A stretch of DNA of 56,151 nt. Origin: Bacteroidales bacterium. GTDB lineage: Bacteria > Bacteroidota > Bacteroidia > Bacteroidales > UBA1402. Both the position numbers and the translations under genes were made by a program. The stretch is taken from the NCBI GenBank assembly GCA_017446025.1, contig JAFSRR010000054.1, forward strand, positions 1-56,151, written 5' to 3'. Below the pieces are notes generated by a model, which saw only the letters and a program-made list of their open reading frames with translations, was not told where the DNA came from and did no database searches. Below, one piece after another: positions 46,563 through 55,900 of this stretch (positions are counted from its first letter, which is position 1; the number at the start of each line of letters is the position of its first letter).

Positions 46563-47369
46563 ATGTGGTTGCGAGCGCTGACCGGTAGTCTGTATGTAGG
46601 CTTGATTGTGGCGTGCCTCCTGTTGGGCCCCTACAGTTTCGGCCTTTGTTTTGTCTTGCTGACGGCGCTCTGCCTGCATGAATTCTGCAGTCTTTGCCGC
46701 CACCATGGTTCACTGCCCGTCAACGAGCCCCTGAGCCTGTTGGGCGGGTTGTGGCTGTTCGTGGCCGGCTGGCTGTATTTCTCCGGCACCGCCGGTGCTG
46801 CCATTTTCGCTCCCTGGCTGCTTTTCCTGTTGCTGGCCGCCACCCTGGAAATCTTCAACAAGGAGCTGAAAGACCTCCGCACGCTGGCCTACACCCTGCT
46901 GTGTCAGCTTTACATAGCCTTGCCCCTGACGATGCTTTCCCGCCTGGCCTTCTTTCCCGAAGGCTACAGCTGGCACCTGTTGCTGGGCTTTTTCATCTTC
47001 CTTTGGACCAGCGACACCTTCGCCTACCTCTGCGGCAAGCTCCTGGGCCGTCACAAACTGATTGAAAGGGTTTCCCCCAAGAAGACCTGGGAAGGGCTGG
47101 TCGGCGGACTGCTTTTCGCCGTGGTGGCCGGCGCCATCATGGCCGAGGTTTTTCCCGAAGTGCTTTCCTTGTGGGCCTGGATGGGCTTTGCCCTGGTCAC
47201 GGCCGTAGCCGGCGTACTGGGCGACTTGTTCGAGTCGCTCTTCAAGCGCACGCTCGGCGTCAAGGACTCGGGCCATATCCTGCCCGGCCACGGCGGCATG
47301 CTCGACCGGCTGGACAGCTGCCTGTTTGCCGCCCCCGCCTGTGTGCTCTACCTGTTGCTGCTTTTCTGA
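46563..47369 (+). CDS. cdsA: phosphatidate cytidylyltransferase
   Basis: 268 residues with about seven membrane helices. The C-terminal CdsA signature is well preserved: SPKKTWEGLVGGLL, then LGDLFESLFKRTLGVKDSGHILPGHGGMLDRLDS. It makes CDP-diacylglycerol from phosphatidic acid and CTP, the precursor of all phospholipids. It starts 5 nt after ftsH and completes the rsfS-ftsH-cdsA operon. Confidence 0.95.
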   Translation: MWLRALTGSLYVGLIVACLLLGPYSFGLCFVLLTALCLHEFCSLCRHHGSLPVNEPLSLLGGLWLFVAGWLYFSGTAGAAIFAPWLLFLLLAATLEIFNKELKDLRTLAYTLLCQLYIALPLTMLSRLAFFPEGYSWHLLLGFFIFLWTSDTFAYLCGKLLGRHKLIERVSPKKTWEGLVGGLLFAVVAGAIMAEVFPEVLSLWAWMGFALVTAVAGVLGDLFESLFKRTLGVKDSGHILPGHGGMLDRLDSCLFAAPACVLYLLLLF

Positions 47370-47432
47370 GCGGCATATATTTTGGCAGCCGGCATTAAAC
47401 CTTCGGTTTTGCCAGTTATCTGAATAAATGAC

Positions 47433-47447
47433 ACCGGTATTTCCGGT
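47433..47447 (+). other. small hairpin before the ECF sigma start
   Basis: ACCGG (47433-47437) and CCGGT (47443-47447) pair across a 5-nt loop, ending 8 nt before the sigma-factor ATG. It might affect ribosome access, but the stem is short and could be chance. Confidence 0.3.
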
Positions 47448-47455
47448 ACTGTGAA

Positions 47456-48010
47456 ATGGACATCAACGTCGAAAAAGAGCTCTCCGAACAGCTACGCCAG
47501 CCTGAAACCCGGCGCGCTGCCTTCAACCGGCTGGTCAAGGAAATGAGCCAGCCGCTCTACTGGCAGATCCGTAAGATGGTGCTTTCCCACGACAGCGCCA
47601 ACGACGTGCTGCAAAACACCTTTATCAAGGTATGGGAGCATCTCGACCAGTTCAAGGGCGAGGCCCGGCTCTCGACCTGGATGTACCGGATCGCCATCAA
47701 CGAGACCTACGCCTTCCTCAACAAGGAACGTACCGAGTCGCTGGCCGACTTCACCGACCTGGAAGATGTCATGGTGCAGCGCCTCTACAGCGATCCCTGG
47801 TTCTCGGGCGACGACACGGCGCGCAAATTGCAGGAAGCCGTCCTGAGCCTGCCCGAAAAGCAGCGCCTGGTGTTCAATATGAAATACTACGACGACATGA
47901 AATACGAGGAAATGTCCGAGATACTCGGCACCTCGGTCGGAGCGCTGAAAGCCTCCTACCATCATGCTGTCAAGAAAATAGAGGCCTATGTTACGGCCGA
48001 CGTTTTTTGA
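47456..48010 (+). CDS. ECF-family RNA polymerase sigma factor
   Basis: 184 residues. Region 2 contains NDVLQNTFIKVWEHLDQFKGEARLSTWMYRIAINETYAFL (about 53-92). Region 4 contains LPEKQRLVFNMKYYDDMKYEEMSEILGTSVGALKASYHHAVKKI (about 133-176). The linker between them carries an acidic stretch. It would direct RNA polymerase to envelope or stress promoters. The next gene, 78 nt downstream, encodes a single-pass membrane protein that could be its anti-sigma partner. Confidence 0.94.
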   Translation: MDINVEKELSEQLRQPETRRAAFNRLVKEMSQPLYWQIRKMVLSHDSANDVLQNTFIKVWEHLDQFKGEARLSTWMYRIAINETYAFLNKERTESLADFTDLEDVMVQRLYSDPWFSGDDTARKLQEAVLSLPEKQRLVFNMKYYDDMKYEEMSEILGTSVGALKASYHHAVKKIEAYVTADVF

Positions 48011-48088
48011 TTATTGTGTTAATTATTTAAACCTTTCGACCGACGACACATCTAAGCAGTGTAAGAAGCGAACAAAAAAAAGGATACG

Positions 48089-48484
48089 ATGAAAGAAAAT
48101 TTGAAATCTGAGGACTACATGGAGATGTTCAAGGTGCCCGACCACTATTTTGAAGATTTCCAGCAGCAGATGGAAAAGCGCATTGATGACATGCAGGCAG
48201 CTTCTGTCATGGAAAACGTGAGAGGCGCTCAGATACCTTTCTTCCAGAAAGTGAGGCCCTATCTCTATATGGCAGCCATGTTTGTCGTCATCTTCCTGGT
48301 CATCCAGGGAATATTCCGGCGGCAGACATCCAACACTCCTTCCGTAGCGCAGACCGAAGCCAGCGACCTCTACGAAGAGATCAACGACGCGCAGATCACG
48401 GCCGAGGACATCCTGATGAGTTCCCTGGACGGCTACGGATTGATGTACTACCTCTACGAAGACAGTTACAACGACGCAGAGTAA
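48089..48484 (+). CDS. single-pass membrane protein, candidate anti-sigma factor
   Basis: 131 residues, not matched to a named family. Residues 1-66 are charged and helical, and one membrane helix lies at about 67-86 (YLYMAAMFVVIFLVIQGIF). A C-terminal acidic part of about 45 residues follows, with ITAEDILMSSLDGYGLMYY. The N-in topology expected from the RR after the helix being cytoplasmic is ambiguous. The position right after an ECF sigma gene, and a cytoplasmic-size N-terminal domain before one helix, fit an anti-sigma factor. There is no recognisable zinc (HxxxCxxC) motif, so this remains an inference. Confidence 0.75.
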   Translation: MKENLKSEDYMEMFKVPDHYFEDFQQQMEKRIDDMQAASVMENVRGAQIPFFQKVRPYLYMAAMFVVIFLVIQGIFRRQTSNTPSVAQTEASDLYEEINDAQITAEDILMSSLDGYGLMYYLYEDSYNDAE

Positions 48485-48497
48485 ACTTTCAGACACT

Positions 48498-49067
48498 ATG
48501 AAACGTTGGATCTACATCATGGCATTCGGCCTGTTCAGTCTGGCCGTTTTTGCACAGGCTCCGCAGCAGGCGCCCCAGGGCGGCCGTGGCAACCGCGCCC
48601 GGCAGCAAGCCGGCGCAGCCCAGCAGCCCGCCTTCCAGGTGGCTCCGGAGCGCCAGAAACAGTTTGAAGAAATGCAGCTCAAGCGCATTGCCTTCTTCAC
48701 CAAGGAAATCGGACTCACGCCCGAAGAAGCCCAGTCGTTCTGGCCGGTCTATAACGAAATCACCCTCAAGCGCTGGAGAATCAACCACGAACTGCGCAGA
48801 CTGCTGCGTCCCGTCCGTGAAAACAGCAACCGCACCATCGATTACGAAAAGATCAACAAGCGGATACTCCAGCTGCGGGAGGAAAATGCCGACCTCGACC
48901 GCCAGTGCTATGAAAAAATGAGTGCCATCCTCGGACAGGAAAAGCTCTTCAAGTATTATCTGGCCGAAGACGTATTCACCCGCGACATTCTCAACAATTT
49001 CGAACGTCCGGCCAACCCGCAACCGGCCAATTCGCAACCGGTCAAGCCGGCCCCGCAGAACCAGTAA
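48498..49067 (+). CDS. small periplasmic Spy/CpxP-like protein
   Basis: 189 residues. The signal peptide ends in AVFAQA. A Gln/Ala/Pro/Gly-rich stretch (25-48) is followed by a helical core. LKRIAFFTKEIGLTPEEAQSFWPVYNEI (about 61-88) resembles the LTxxQ-type repeat of Spy/CpxP chaperones. More amphipathic helices follow, then a Pro/Asn/Gln-rich tail. In other bacteria such proteins bind unfolded periplasmic proteins or sense stress. The gene is 13 nt after the membrane protein and probably belongs to the sigma operon. The chaperone role is inferred. Confidence 0.75.
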   Translation: MKRWIYIMAFGLFSLAVFAQAPQQAPQGGRGNRARQQAGAAQQPAFQVAPERQKQFEEMQLKRIAFFTKEIGLTPEEAQSFWPVYNEITLKRWRINHELRRLLRPVRENSNRTIDYEKINKRILQLREENADLDRQCYEKMSAILGQEKLFKYYLAEDVFTRDILNNFERPANPQPANSQPVKPAPQNQ

Positions 49068-49093
49068 GCGAGGCCGTTTACCGAACAATAATT

Positions 49094-49126
49094 AAAAGAT
49101 GCGACAAAACCTGCCGCATCTTTTTT
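49094..49126 (+). terminator. terminator after the sigma-factor operon
   Basis: AAAAGATGCG (49094-49103) pairs with CGCATCTTTT (49115-49124) around an 11-nt loop and runs into six T residues (49121-49126). It ends the module that begins at 47456 and lies just before the promoter of the GH31 gene. Confidence 0.88.
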
Positions 49127-49143
49127 ATCTCTGCAAGAAGCCT

Positions 49144-49151
49144 TATCTTTG
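49144..49151 (+). promoter_or_regulatory. -7 promoter element of the glycan cluster
   Basis: TATCTTTG matches TAnnTTTG fully and lies 27 nt before the GH31 start. The T-rich tail of the preceding terminator (49118-49127) is at the distance expected for a -33 box. Confidence 0.65.
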
Positions 49152-49178
49152 TGCTTCTACGCGTAGTGCCTATCATCT

Positions 49179-51392
49179 ATGAGACAGACCAATTACCAAC
49201 TTTTCGATTTCCTGGATTTCGATCCGGCCCTCAACCAGGGCGAACGTCTGTGGCGCGCCTGCCGGCCCACCGACATCCGGGAAAAAGAGGGCTGTGTCTA
49301 TATCACCGTCCCCTTCCAGCAACAGCACAATTCCAACGAAATTACCGAAGATACCGGTGTGCCCCGGCAAGACCGTCAGATACGGCTCAAAGCCTACGGC
49401 GACAAGATCATCCGCCTGACGGCCTGCCTCGATCCCGAAACCGGCATTCATGAAACATCCGAAATGCTGCAGCTCAAGGACTTGGACATTCAGCCGCTGC
49501 ATGTCGAAAAGGAAAGTCAGAAGTGGCTGGTCAAAGACCAGGCCGGACGGCTGCGCGCCCTGGTCAATTTCGAGGAACCTGCTACGCAGTGGTGGAGCGA
49601 CCTGCAACCCGCTCCGGCCGAGACAATGGACCTGCGTCTCTGGCCCGACGGCCAAAAGGAAGTCAGACTGTCGGCCTACGACATGTTCTCCCCGGCCCGC
49701 CACGATGCGTTTGCCATGGCCTATGTCACCCGCGACGGCCAGCCGCAGCGTGCCACCTGCGCCTTCCATGCCCAACCCGGCGAATGTTTCTACGGCACGG
49801 GTGAACGCTTTGCCAAGATGGACCTGTCGGGCCGCACCCTGCAGCTTTACAACCAGGATGGCCAGGGCGTCAACAACCGCCGCACCTACAAGAATATTCC
49901 CTTCTATCTGTCGAGCGAAGGCTACGGGCTCTTCCTGCACACCACCTATTTTGCCAAGTTCTCCCTGGCCGACCACTCCACCCGCTCGGCCCAGCTGCTG
50001 GTCGATGAACCTGTCATCGACTGCTTTGTCATCGGCGGCGACACACCCGAGCGCATCCTCTACGGCTATCGCCAACTGACCGGATTCCCGGCCATGCCCC
50101 CGCTCTGGAGTTTCGGCACCTGGATGAGCCGCATGACTTATTTCTCGGCCGACGAAGTCAACGAGATCTGCGACCGTATGCGCGCCGAAGGCTATCCCTG
50201 CGATGTGATTCACCTCGACACGGGCTGGTTCAAGACCGACTGGCTCTGCGAATGGAAGTTCAACGAACAGCGCTTCCCCGATCCCAAAGGCTTCATCCAG
50301 CGGCTCAAGCAGCAAGGCTACCGCGTCAGCCTCTGGCAACTGCCTTACATTTCCTACGATGCCGCCCAGTACAAAGAGGCCAGCGAGAACCATTACATCA
50401 GCCAGAGTCCCAACAAGATCCAGGGAGCTTCCAACTTCAGCGTCCAGGACTATGCCGGCACCATCGACTTCACCTACGACAAGGCCACCGAGTGGTACAA
50501 GGGCCTGCTCAAGTCGTTGCTCGACATGGGGGTGGCCTGCATCAAGACCGATTTCGGTGAAGATATCCACATGGATGCCAAATACCACCGCGGCACACCC
50601 CGCGAAATACGCAACATCTATTCCCTGCTCTACCAAAAAGCCGCCTACGAAATCACCAAGGAGGTGACGGGCCAGGGCATCGTCTGGGCCCGTTCGGCCT
50701 GGGCCGGCTGCCAGCGCTATCCCCTGCACTGGGGCGGCGACTCAGCCAGCAGCTGGGACGGCATGGCCGGTTCGCTCAAGGGCGGCCTGCACTTCGGCCT
50801 GTCGGGCTTCGGTTTCTGGAGCCACGATGTACCCGGTTTCCACAGTGTGCCCAATTTCATGAACACCCGCCTGTCGGACGGTGTCTACGTGCGCTGGACC
50901 CAATTTGGCGTGTTCTCGTCCCACCTGCGCTACCACGGTTCCTTCAAGCGCGAGCCCTGGCACTATCCCGCCATCGCGCCCATCGTCAAGAAATGGTTGC
51001 AACTGCGCTACCGGCTCATTCCCTATATCGTCAAGCAAGCCGAAAAGACCACGCAGACCGGCTACCCGATGCTGCGTGCCATGTATCTGATGTATCCCGA
51101 CGATCTGGTCTGCCGCCATCTGGACAGCCAGTATTTCTTCGGCGACGACTTCCTGGTGGCTCCGGTCATGAACAGCGAAAACAAGGCCACGGTCTATCTG
51201 CCCGAAGGCCGCTGGGTCAACTTCTTCACCAAGGAAGTGTTCGAAGGCCCTCTCTGGCTGAAAGACATCACCGTCCCGCTCGAAGAAATGCCCGTCTATG
51301 TCCGTCAAGGGGCCTCCATCCCCATGTATCCCGAAGACGTGGCCTGCACCGACCAGATGGACCTGGGTAAAAGTGTCATGATTAAATTCTAA
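49179..51392 (+). CDS. GH31 glycoside hydrolase, alpha-xylosidase-like
   Basis: 737 residues with no signal peptide, so cytoplasmic. The (beta/alpha)8 barrel has the catalytic nucleophile Asp458 in ACIKTDFGEDIHMDA and the acid/base Asp521 in HWGGDSASSWDG; the 63-residue spacing fits GH31. LWSFGTWMSRMTYFS and GFWSHDVPGF are also typical, and KTDFGE is the form seen in YicI-type alpha-xylosidases. A substrate such as isoprimeverose or another alpha-xyloside imported by the next gene's symporter is likely, though alpha-glucosidase activity cannot be excluded. The symporter gene starts 10 nt downstream. Confidence 0.9.
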   Translation: MRQTNYQLFDFLDFDPALNQGERLWRACRPTDIREKEGCVYITVPFQQQHNSNEITEDTGVPRQDRQIRLKAYGDKIIRLTACLDPETGIHETSEMLQLKDLDIQPLHVEKESQKWLVKDQAGRLRALVNFEEPATQWWSDLQPAPAETMDLRLWPDGQKEVRLSAYDMFSPARHDAFAMAYVTRDGQPQRATCAFHAQPGECFYGTGERFAKMDLSGRTLQLYNQDGQGVNNRRTYKNIPFYLSSEGYGLFLHTTYFAKFSLADHSTRSAQLLVDEPVIDCFVIGGDTPERILYGYRQLTGFPAMPPLWSFGTWMSRMTYFSADEVNEICDRMRAEGYPCDVIHLDTGWFKTDWLCEWKFNEQRFPDPKGFIQRLKQQGYRVSLWQLPYISYDAAQYKEASENHYISQSPNKIQGASNFSVQDYAGTIDFTYDKATEWYKGLLKSLLDMGVACIKTDFGEDIHMDAKYHRGTPREIRNIYSLLYQKAAYEITKEVTGQGIVWARSAWAGCQRYPLHWGGDSASSWDGMAGSLKGGLHFGLSGFGFWSHDVPGFHSVPNFMNTRLSDGVYVRWTQFGVFSSHLRYHGSFKREPWHYPAIAPIVKKWLQLRYRLIPYIVKQAEKTTQTGYPMLRAMYLMYPDDLVCRHLDSQYFFGDDFLVAPVMNSENKATVYLPEGRWVNFFTKEVFEGPLWLKDITVPLEEMPVYVRQGASIPMYPEDVACTDQMDLGKSVMIKF

Positions 51393-51402
51393 CTTACACA
51401 AT

Positions 51403-52962
51403 ATGAACAGTATCACCTTGTCAACTGCCGACATCACCGTCTTTGTGGCCTACATCGTCATCTTGGTAGGCATCGCCGTCTGGGCCAGTCTGGGCACCAA
51501 GAAGGGCGGCAACCTGTTCCTCGCCCAGAAATCGCTGGGCTGGTTTGCCATCGGTCTCACCATGTGGGGCACCAACGTCGGCCCGTCGATGCTGGTAGCC
51601 AATGCCAGCAGTGGTTTTGAAGGCGGTATCGCCGCCGGCAACTTCTCCTGGTATGCCTTTCCCTTCATCTTTTTGCTGGCCTTTGTCTTTGCACCGCGCT
51701 ATCTGGGAGCAAATGTGAGCACCCTGCCCGAATACATGGGCCAGCGCTTCGGTCAGAAGACACGCAACTACATCGCCTGGTATACCATCGCCACCATCCT
51801 GATATCCTGGCTGGGACTGACGCTGTTCTGCGGCGGTGTGTTCATGGAGCAGATCCTCAACCTGCCGCTGTGGTTGTGCATCGTCATTCTGGTCCTCGTC
51901 TCGGCCGCTTTCACCATGGCCGGCGGCCTGAAGGCCATTGCCTGGACCAATGTGTTCCAGATGCTGCTCCTCATAGGGGTTTCCATCCTGCTGGTCATCA
52001 TGGGCCTGCACAAGGTGGGCGGCATCGGCACGGTCATCGACAAGACGCCCGGCGAATACTGGAACCTGTTCAAGCCTCTGTCCGACAAGGATTTCCCATG
52101 GCTGGCCATCATCCTGGGCTATCCCATCATGGGTGTCTGGTTCTGGTGCACCGACCAGTCGATGGTACAGTCTGTGCTGGGAGCCAAAGACCTGCGTGAA
52201 GGCCAGAAAGGCGCCAACTTCTGCGCCTGGCTCAAACTGCTCGACATCCCCCTGTTCATCATTCCTGGCGTCCTGTGCTTCGTGCTGCTGCCCGGGCTGG
52301 AGAAATCGACCGATTCCTATCTGCAACTGGTCAGCCACGTCTTCCCCTCTGGACTGATGGGTCTGGTCATCGTCGTCATGGTCGCTGCCTTGATCAGCAC
52401 CATCGGCTCGGCGCTCAACTCGCTCAGTACGGTCTTCACCATGGATATCTACCTGAAGCGGTTCCGCCCGGAGGCCACCGAAAAGGACATCCGCAGCATC
52501 GGCCGCTGGGTGGTGCTCGTGGGAGCTGTCCTGTCGGTGCTGCTGGCCATCGCCATCACCTTCATCCAGGGACTCAGTTTCTTCAACATCTTCCAGTCGG
52601 TACTGGGCTTCATCGCCCCGCCCATGTCGGCCGCCTTCTTGTTTGCCGCCCTGTGGAAGAAGACATCGGCCAAGGCCGTCAATCTGGTGCTCACCGCCGG
52701 TACGGTATTCAGCATCGGGCTGGGTATCCTCTACTATTGCGGACTGATTTTCACCGACCTGCACTACCTGTACCTCTCGGCCGGCATCTTTGTCGTACTG
52801 TGCCTGTTCATCTGGGGCTGGTCTCTGAAGGAAAGCGCCGAAAAACAGGCCGAGGCTTCTCTGGTCAAGCCTGCCTTCCAGGTGACCGGCGGTCTGAAAA
52901 TTGCCTGGACCCTGCTCATCGTCTGCATGGTCGCCCTCTATCTCGTATTCAATGGTAATTAA
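51403..52962 (+). CDS. sodium:solute symporter (SSS family)
   Basis: 519 residues, 13-14 membrane helices, of the SGLT/SSS family. Characteristic stretches are LGWFAIGLTMWGTNVGPSMLVANASSGFEGG near 40, the family segment GPS followed by LPEYMGQRFGQKTRNY, and ALISTIGSALNSLSTVFTMDIYLKRF near 325, which includes the Ser/Thr-rich Na+-site helix. It probably brings a sugar or short glycoside into the cytoplasm with Na+ for the adjacent GH31 enzyme. It is followed by the GH2 gene after 24 nt. Confidence 0.92.
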   Translation: MNSITLSTADITVFVAYIVILVGIAVWASLGTKKGGNLFLAQKSLGWFAIGLTMWGTNVGPSMLVANASSGFEGGIAAGNFSWYAFPFIFLLAFVFAPRYLGANVSTLPEYMGQRFGQKTRNYIAWYTIATILISWLGLTLFCGGVFMEQILNLPLWLCIVILVLVSAAFTMAGGLKAIAWTNVFQMLLLIGVSILLVIMGLHKVGGIGTVIDKTPGEYWNLFKPLSDKDFPWLAIILGYPIMGVWFWCTDQSMVQSVLGAKDLREGQKGANFCAWLKLLDIPLFIIPGVLCFVLLPGLEKSTDSYLQLVSHVFPSGLMGLVIVVMVAALISTIGSALNSLSTVFTMDIYLKRFRPEATEKDIRSIGRWVVLVGAVLSVLLAIAITFIQGLSFFNIFQSVLGFIAPPMSAAFLFAALWKKTSAKAVNLVLTAGTVFSIGLGILYYCGLIFTDLHYLYLSAGIFVVLCLFIWGWSLKESAEKQAEASLVKPAFQVTGGLKIAWTLLIVCMVALYLVFNGN

Positions 52963-52986
52963 TTGAGAAACAATATATAAATAGCC

Positions 52987-55900
52987 ATGAAATATCGTCC
53001 TGTCTTGTCCTTGCTGCTGACAGCGGCAATGGTGATGCCCCTGGCTGCCCAACGCAGCAGCCGCTCGCTGGAAGGCCCGTGGCGGACCTGGATGCTCAAC
53101 AGCCGCCAGCCGGTCACCGGCCCGGATACCATGTATGTCAAACTGCCGCACAACTGGGACGATTACTATGGCTACCGCCAGATGACCCACGGCAACCTGC
53201 ACGGTACGGCCGTCTATGAAACATGGTTCCGGCTCGATGGCGAAGAAAGCCCGACAGCTCGCCAGCAGCGCTATTTCCTTCGTTTTGAGGGCGTTGGCAG
53301 TTATGCCCATGTACGGCTCAACGGTCGCGACCTGGGGCGGCACCCGGGGGGCAGGGTCAGTTTCACACTCGACATCACAGAGGCGGTTCTGCCAGGCGAC
53401 AATTACCTGGAGGTTACGGCCGAACACCCCGACCTGATCAGCGACCTGCCCTGCGTTTGCGGCGGCTGCTCTTCGGAATGGGGCTTCAGCGAAGGCTCCC
53501 AACCGCTGGGTATCTACCGGCCGGTCGTACTGGAAATCACCGACGATGTCCGCATCGAGCCTTTCGGGCAGCATATCTGGCACGATGACCAGGCCAAGAC
53601 CCTCTTTTTCGAAGTGGAAATCAAGAACTACGGTTCCACCGACCGCGTCTGCTGGCTGGAAAACACCGTGTTGCGCCCCGATGGCCGCCAGAGCCTGCGC
53701 CAGAGTCATCAGATCAGCCTCAAAGCCGGTGAAAGCATCACGGTCAAATCTTCGGCACCGGTAGTGAGCCCCGAATACTGGTGCCTGGAAGAACCGGTGC
53801 TCTACCAACTGGTCAGCCGGCTGAAAAACGACCGCGAAAAGAATCAGTCGTTCGACATCACCTCGGCCCAGTTTGGCATCCGCACCATTTCCTGGCCTGT
53901 CAAACGCCGACAGGTCGATCCCGACGACCGGGACGGCCGCTTCTTCCTGAACGGTGAACCTGTTTTCATCAACGGTATTTGCGAATACGAACACCTGCTG
54001 GGCCAGGGCCATGCCTTTGGCGAGGCCCAGATCACGGCCCGTGTCGAACTCATGCGCCAAGCCGGCTTCAATGCCTTCCGCGACGCCCACCAGCCCCACA
54101 ACCTGCTCTACCAGCAGTATTGGGACCAATACGGCATTCTGTTCTGGCCGCAATTGTCGGCCCATATCTGGTACGATACCCCCCAGTTCCGCGAGAATTT
54201 CAAGGCCCAGCTCCGACAGTGGGTCAAGGAGCGCCGCAACAGCCCTTCGGTGGTGCTTTGGGGCTTGCAGAACGAAAGCACCCTGCCCGAGGATTTCGCC
54301 CGTGAATGCTGCGACATCATCCGTGAAATGGATCCCACGGCCGTCCACATGCGGGCCATCACCACCTGCAACGGTGGTGTGGGCACCGACTGGAACGTGG
54401 TGCAGAACTGGAGCGGCACCTACAGCGGCCACCCCGAAAACTACGATCAGGAATTGAGCCAACCCTCCCAGCTGCTCAACGGCGAATATGGTGCCTGGCG
54501 CATTTTCACCCTGCACGAGGAACCCGATGATTTCAAACAGTCGGGCAGCTATACCGAAGAGCGCTTCGGCCGCCTGATGGAAATGAAAATCGGCCTGGCC
54601 GAAGCCGCCCGCGACAAGGTCTGCGGCCAGTTCCTTTGGCTATGGAACAGCCACGACAACCCCGGTCGCCAGCAGCCCGACGAGGCCTGGCGGCTCATCG
54701 ACCGCGTCGGTCCTGTCAACTACAAAGGCCTGGTCACCCCCTGGGACGAGCCCACGGATGCTTTCTATCTCTATCGTGCCAACTATGTCGATCCCGAAGA
54801 CGATCCCATGGTCTATCTCCTGTCACATACCTGGCCCGAACGCTTTGCCGACCGCATTCAAAACGGCAATGGACATCCCTTTGTAACAGCCACCATCGAA
54901 GCCTACACCAACTGCGACTCGGTACGCCTCTACAACGACCAGACGTGGATAGGATCGGCCGTCAACACGCGCGAAAAAGGCCGTCATCTGGTCTTTCCCA
55001 GTCGCGTGATCCGCTACAATCAGCTGCGCGCTGAAGCCTATTACGAAGGGCAGGTGGCCGCCCGCGACGTCATCACGCTGCAAGGCCTACCCGACGATCC
55101 CAAAAGCAAGCATCCGCGTCATTTGGAGAACGATCCGCTGCAGGGTGCCAAAAACTACGAGTACGTCTATCGCATCAATTGCGGCGGTGACGACTATACC
55201 GACCACCTGGGACAGTCGTGGAGCCAGGACAACCTGCTCTACTCCCATTCCTGGGCACAGGATTTCGACAGCCTGAATCCCTATCAGGCCTCACAGCGTC
55301 TCACGGCCGACCCCATCGAAGGCACACTCGACCAGCCCTTGCTCGGTCATTTCCGCTTCGGCCGTCATCGCCTCAACTACCGTTTCCCGCTACCCGACGG
55401 TGACTACCGCGTCGAACTCTATTTCATCGAACCCTGGTACGGCACAGGCGGTGCTGCCGATGCCAGCGGGTTGCGCATCTTCGATGTAGCCTTCAACGGA
55501 CAGATTGTCATCGACAATCTCGACATCTGGGCCGAAGCCGGTCACGACAAAGTCTTGAAGAAAGTCATTGAAACCCGCATCGAAGGCGGCGGGCTGCACC
55601 TGGACTTTCCCGAGGTTCAGGCGGGGCAAGCCGTCATCTCGGCCATTGCCATCGCCACCCAGGACAAACAGGCCATCAAGATCATCAAGAAGAGCAAATG
55701 GCTGAAAACCGACAAGAAACGGCACACCATGCAGATCACTCCTGCCTGGATCAGCGGCCAGCAACTGCCCGCCGACACAGCCGGCTTCCGCCGCTATCTC
55801 ACCGAGTGGTCGTGGCAGCGAGCCGACCAGGAGCGTATCGAACGCTTCCCCACCGACCAGTTGCCTCAGGATGTCAATCCACGGACCAAGCTCAATTACC

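Noticed and set aside
51421..54516. A 1031-codon minus-strand open frame spanning the symporter and GH2 genes
   Set aside because: It crosses an intergenic gap and two well-supported plus-strand genes, and its composition (Gly/Gln/Asp/His-rich) is that of an antisense shadow.
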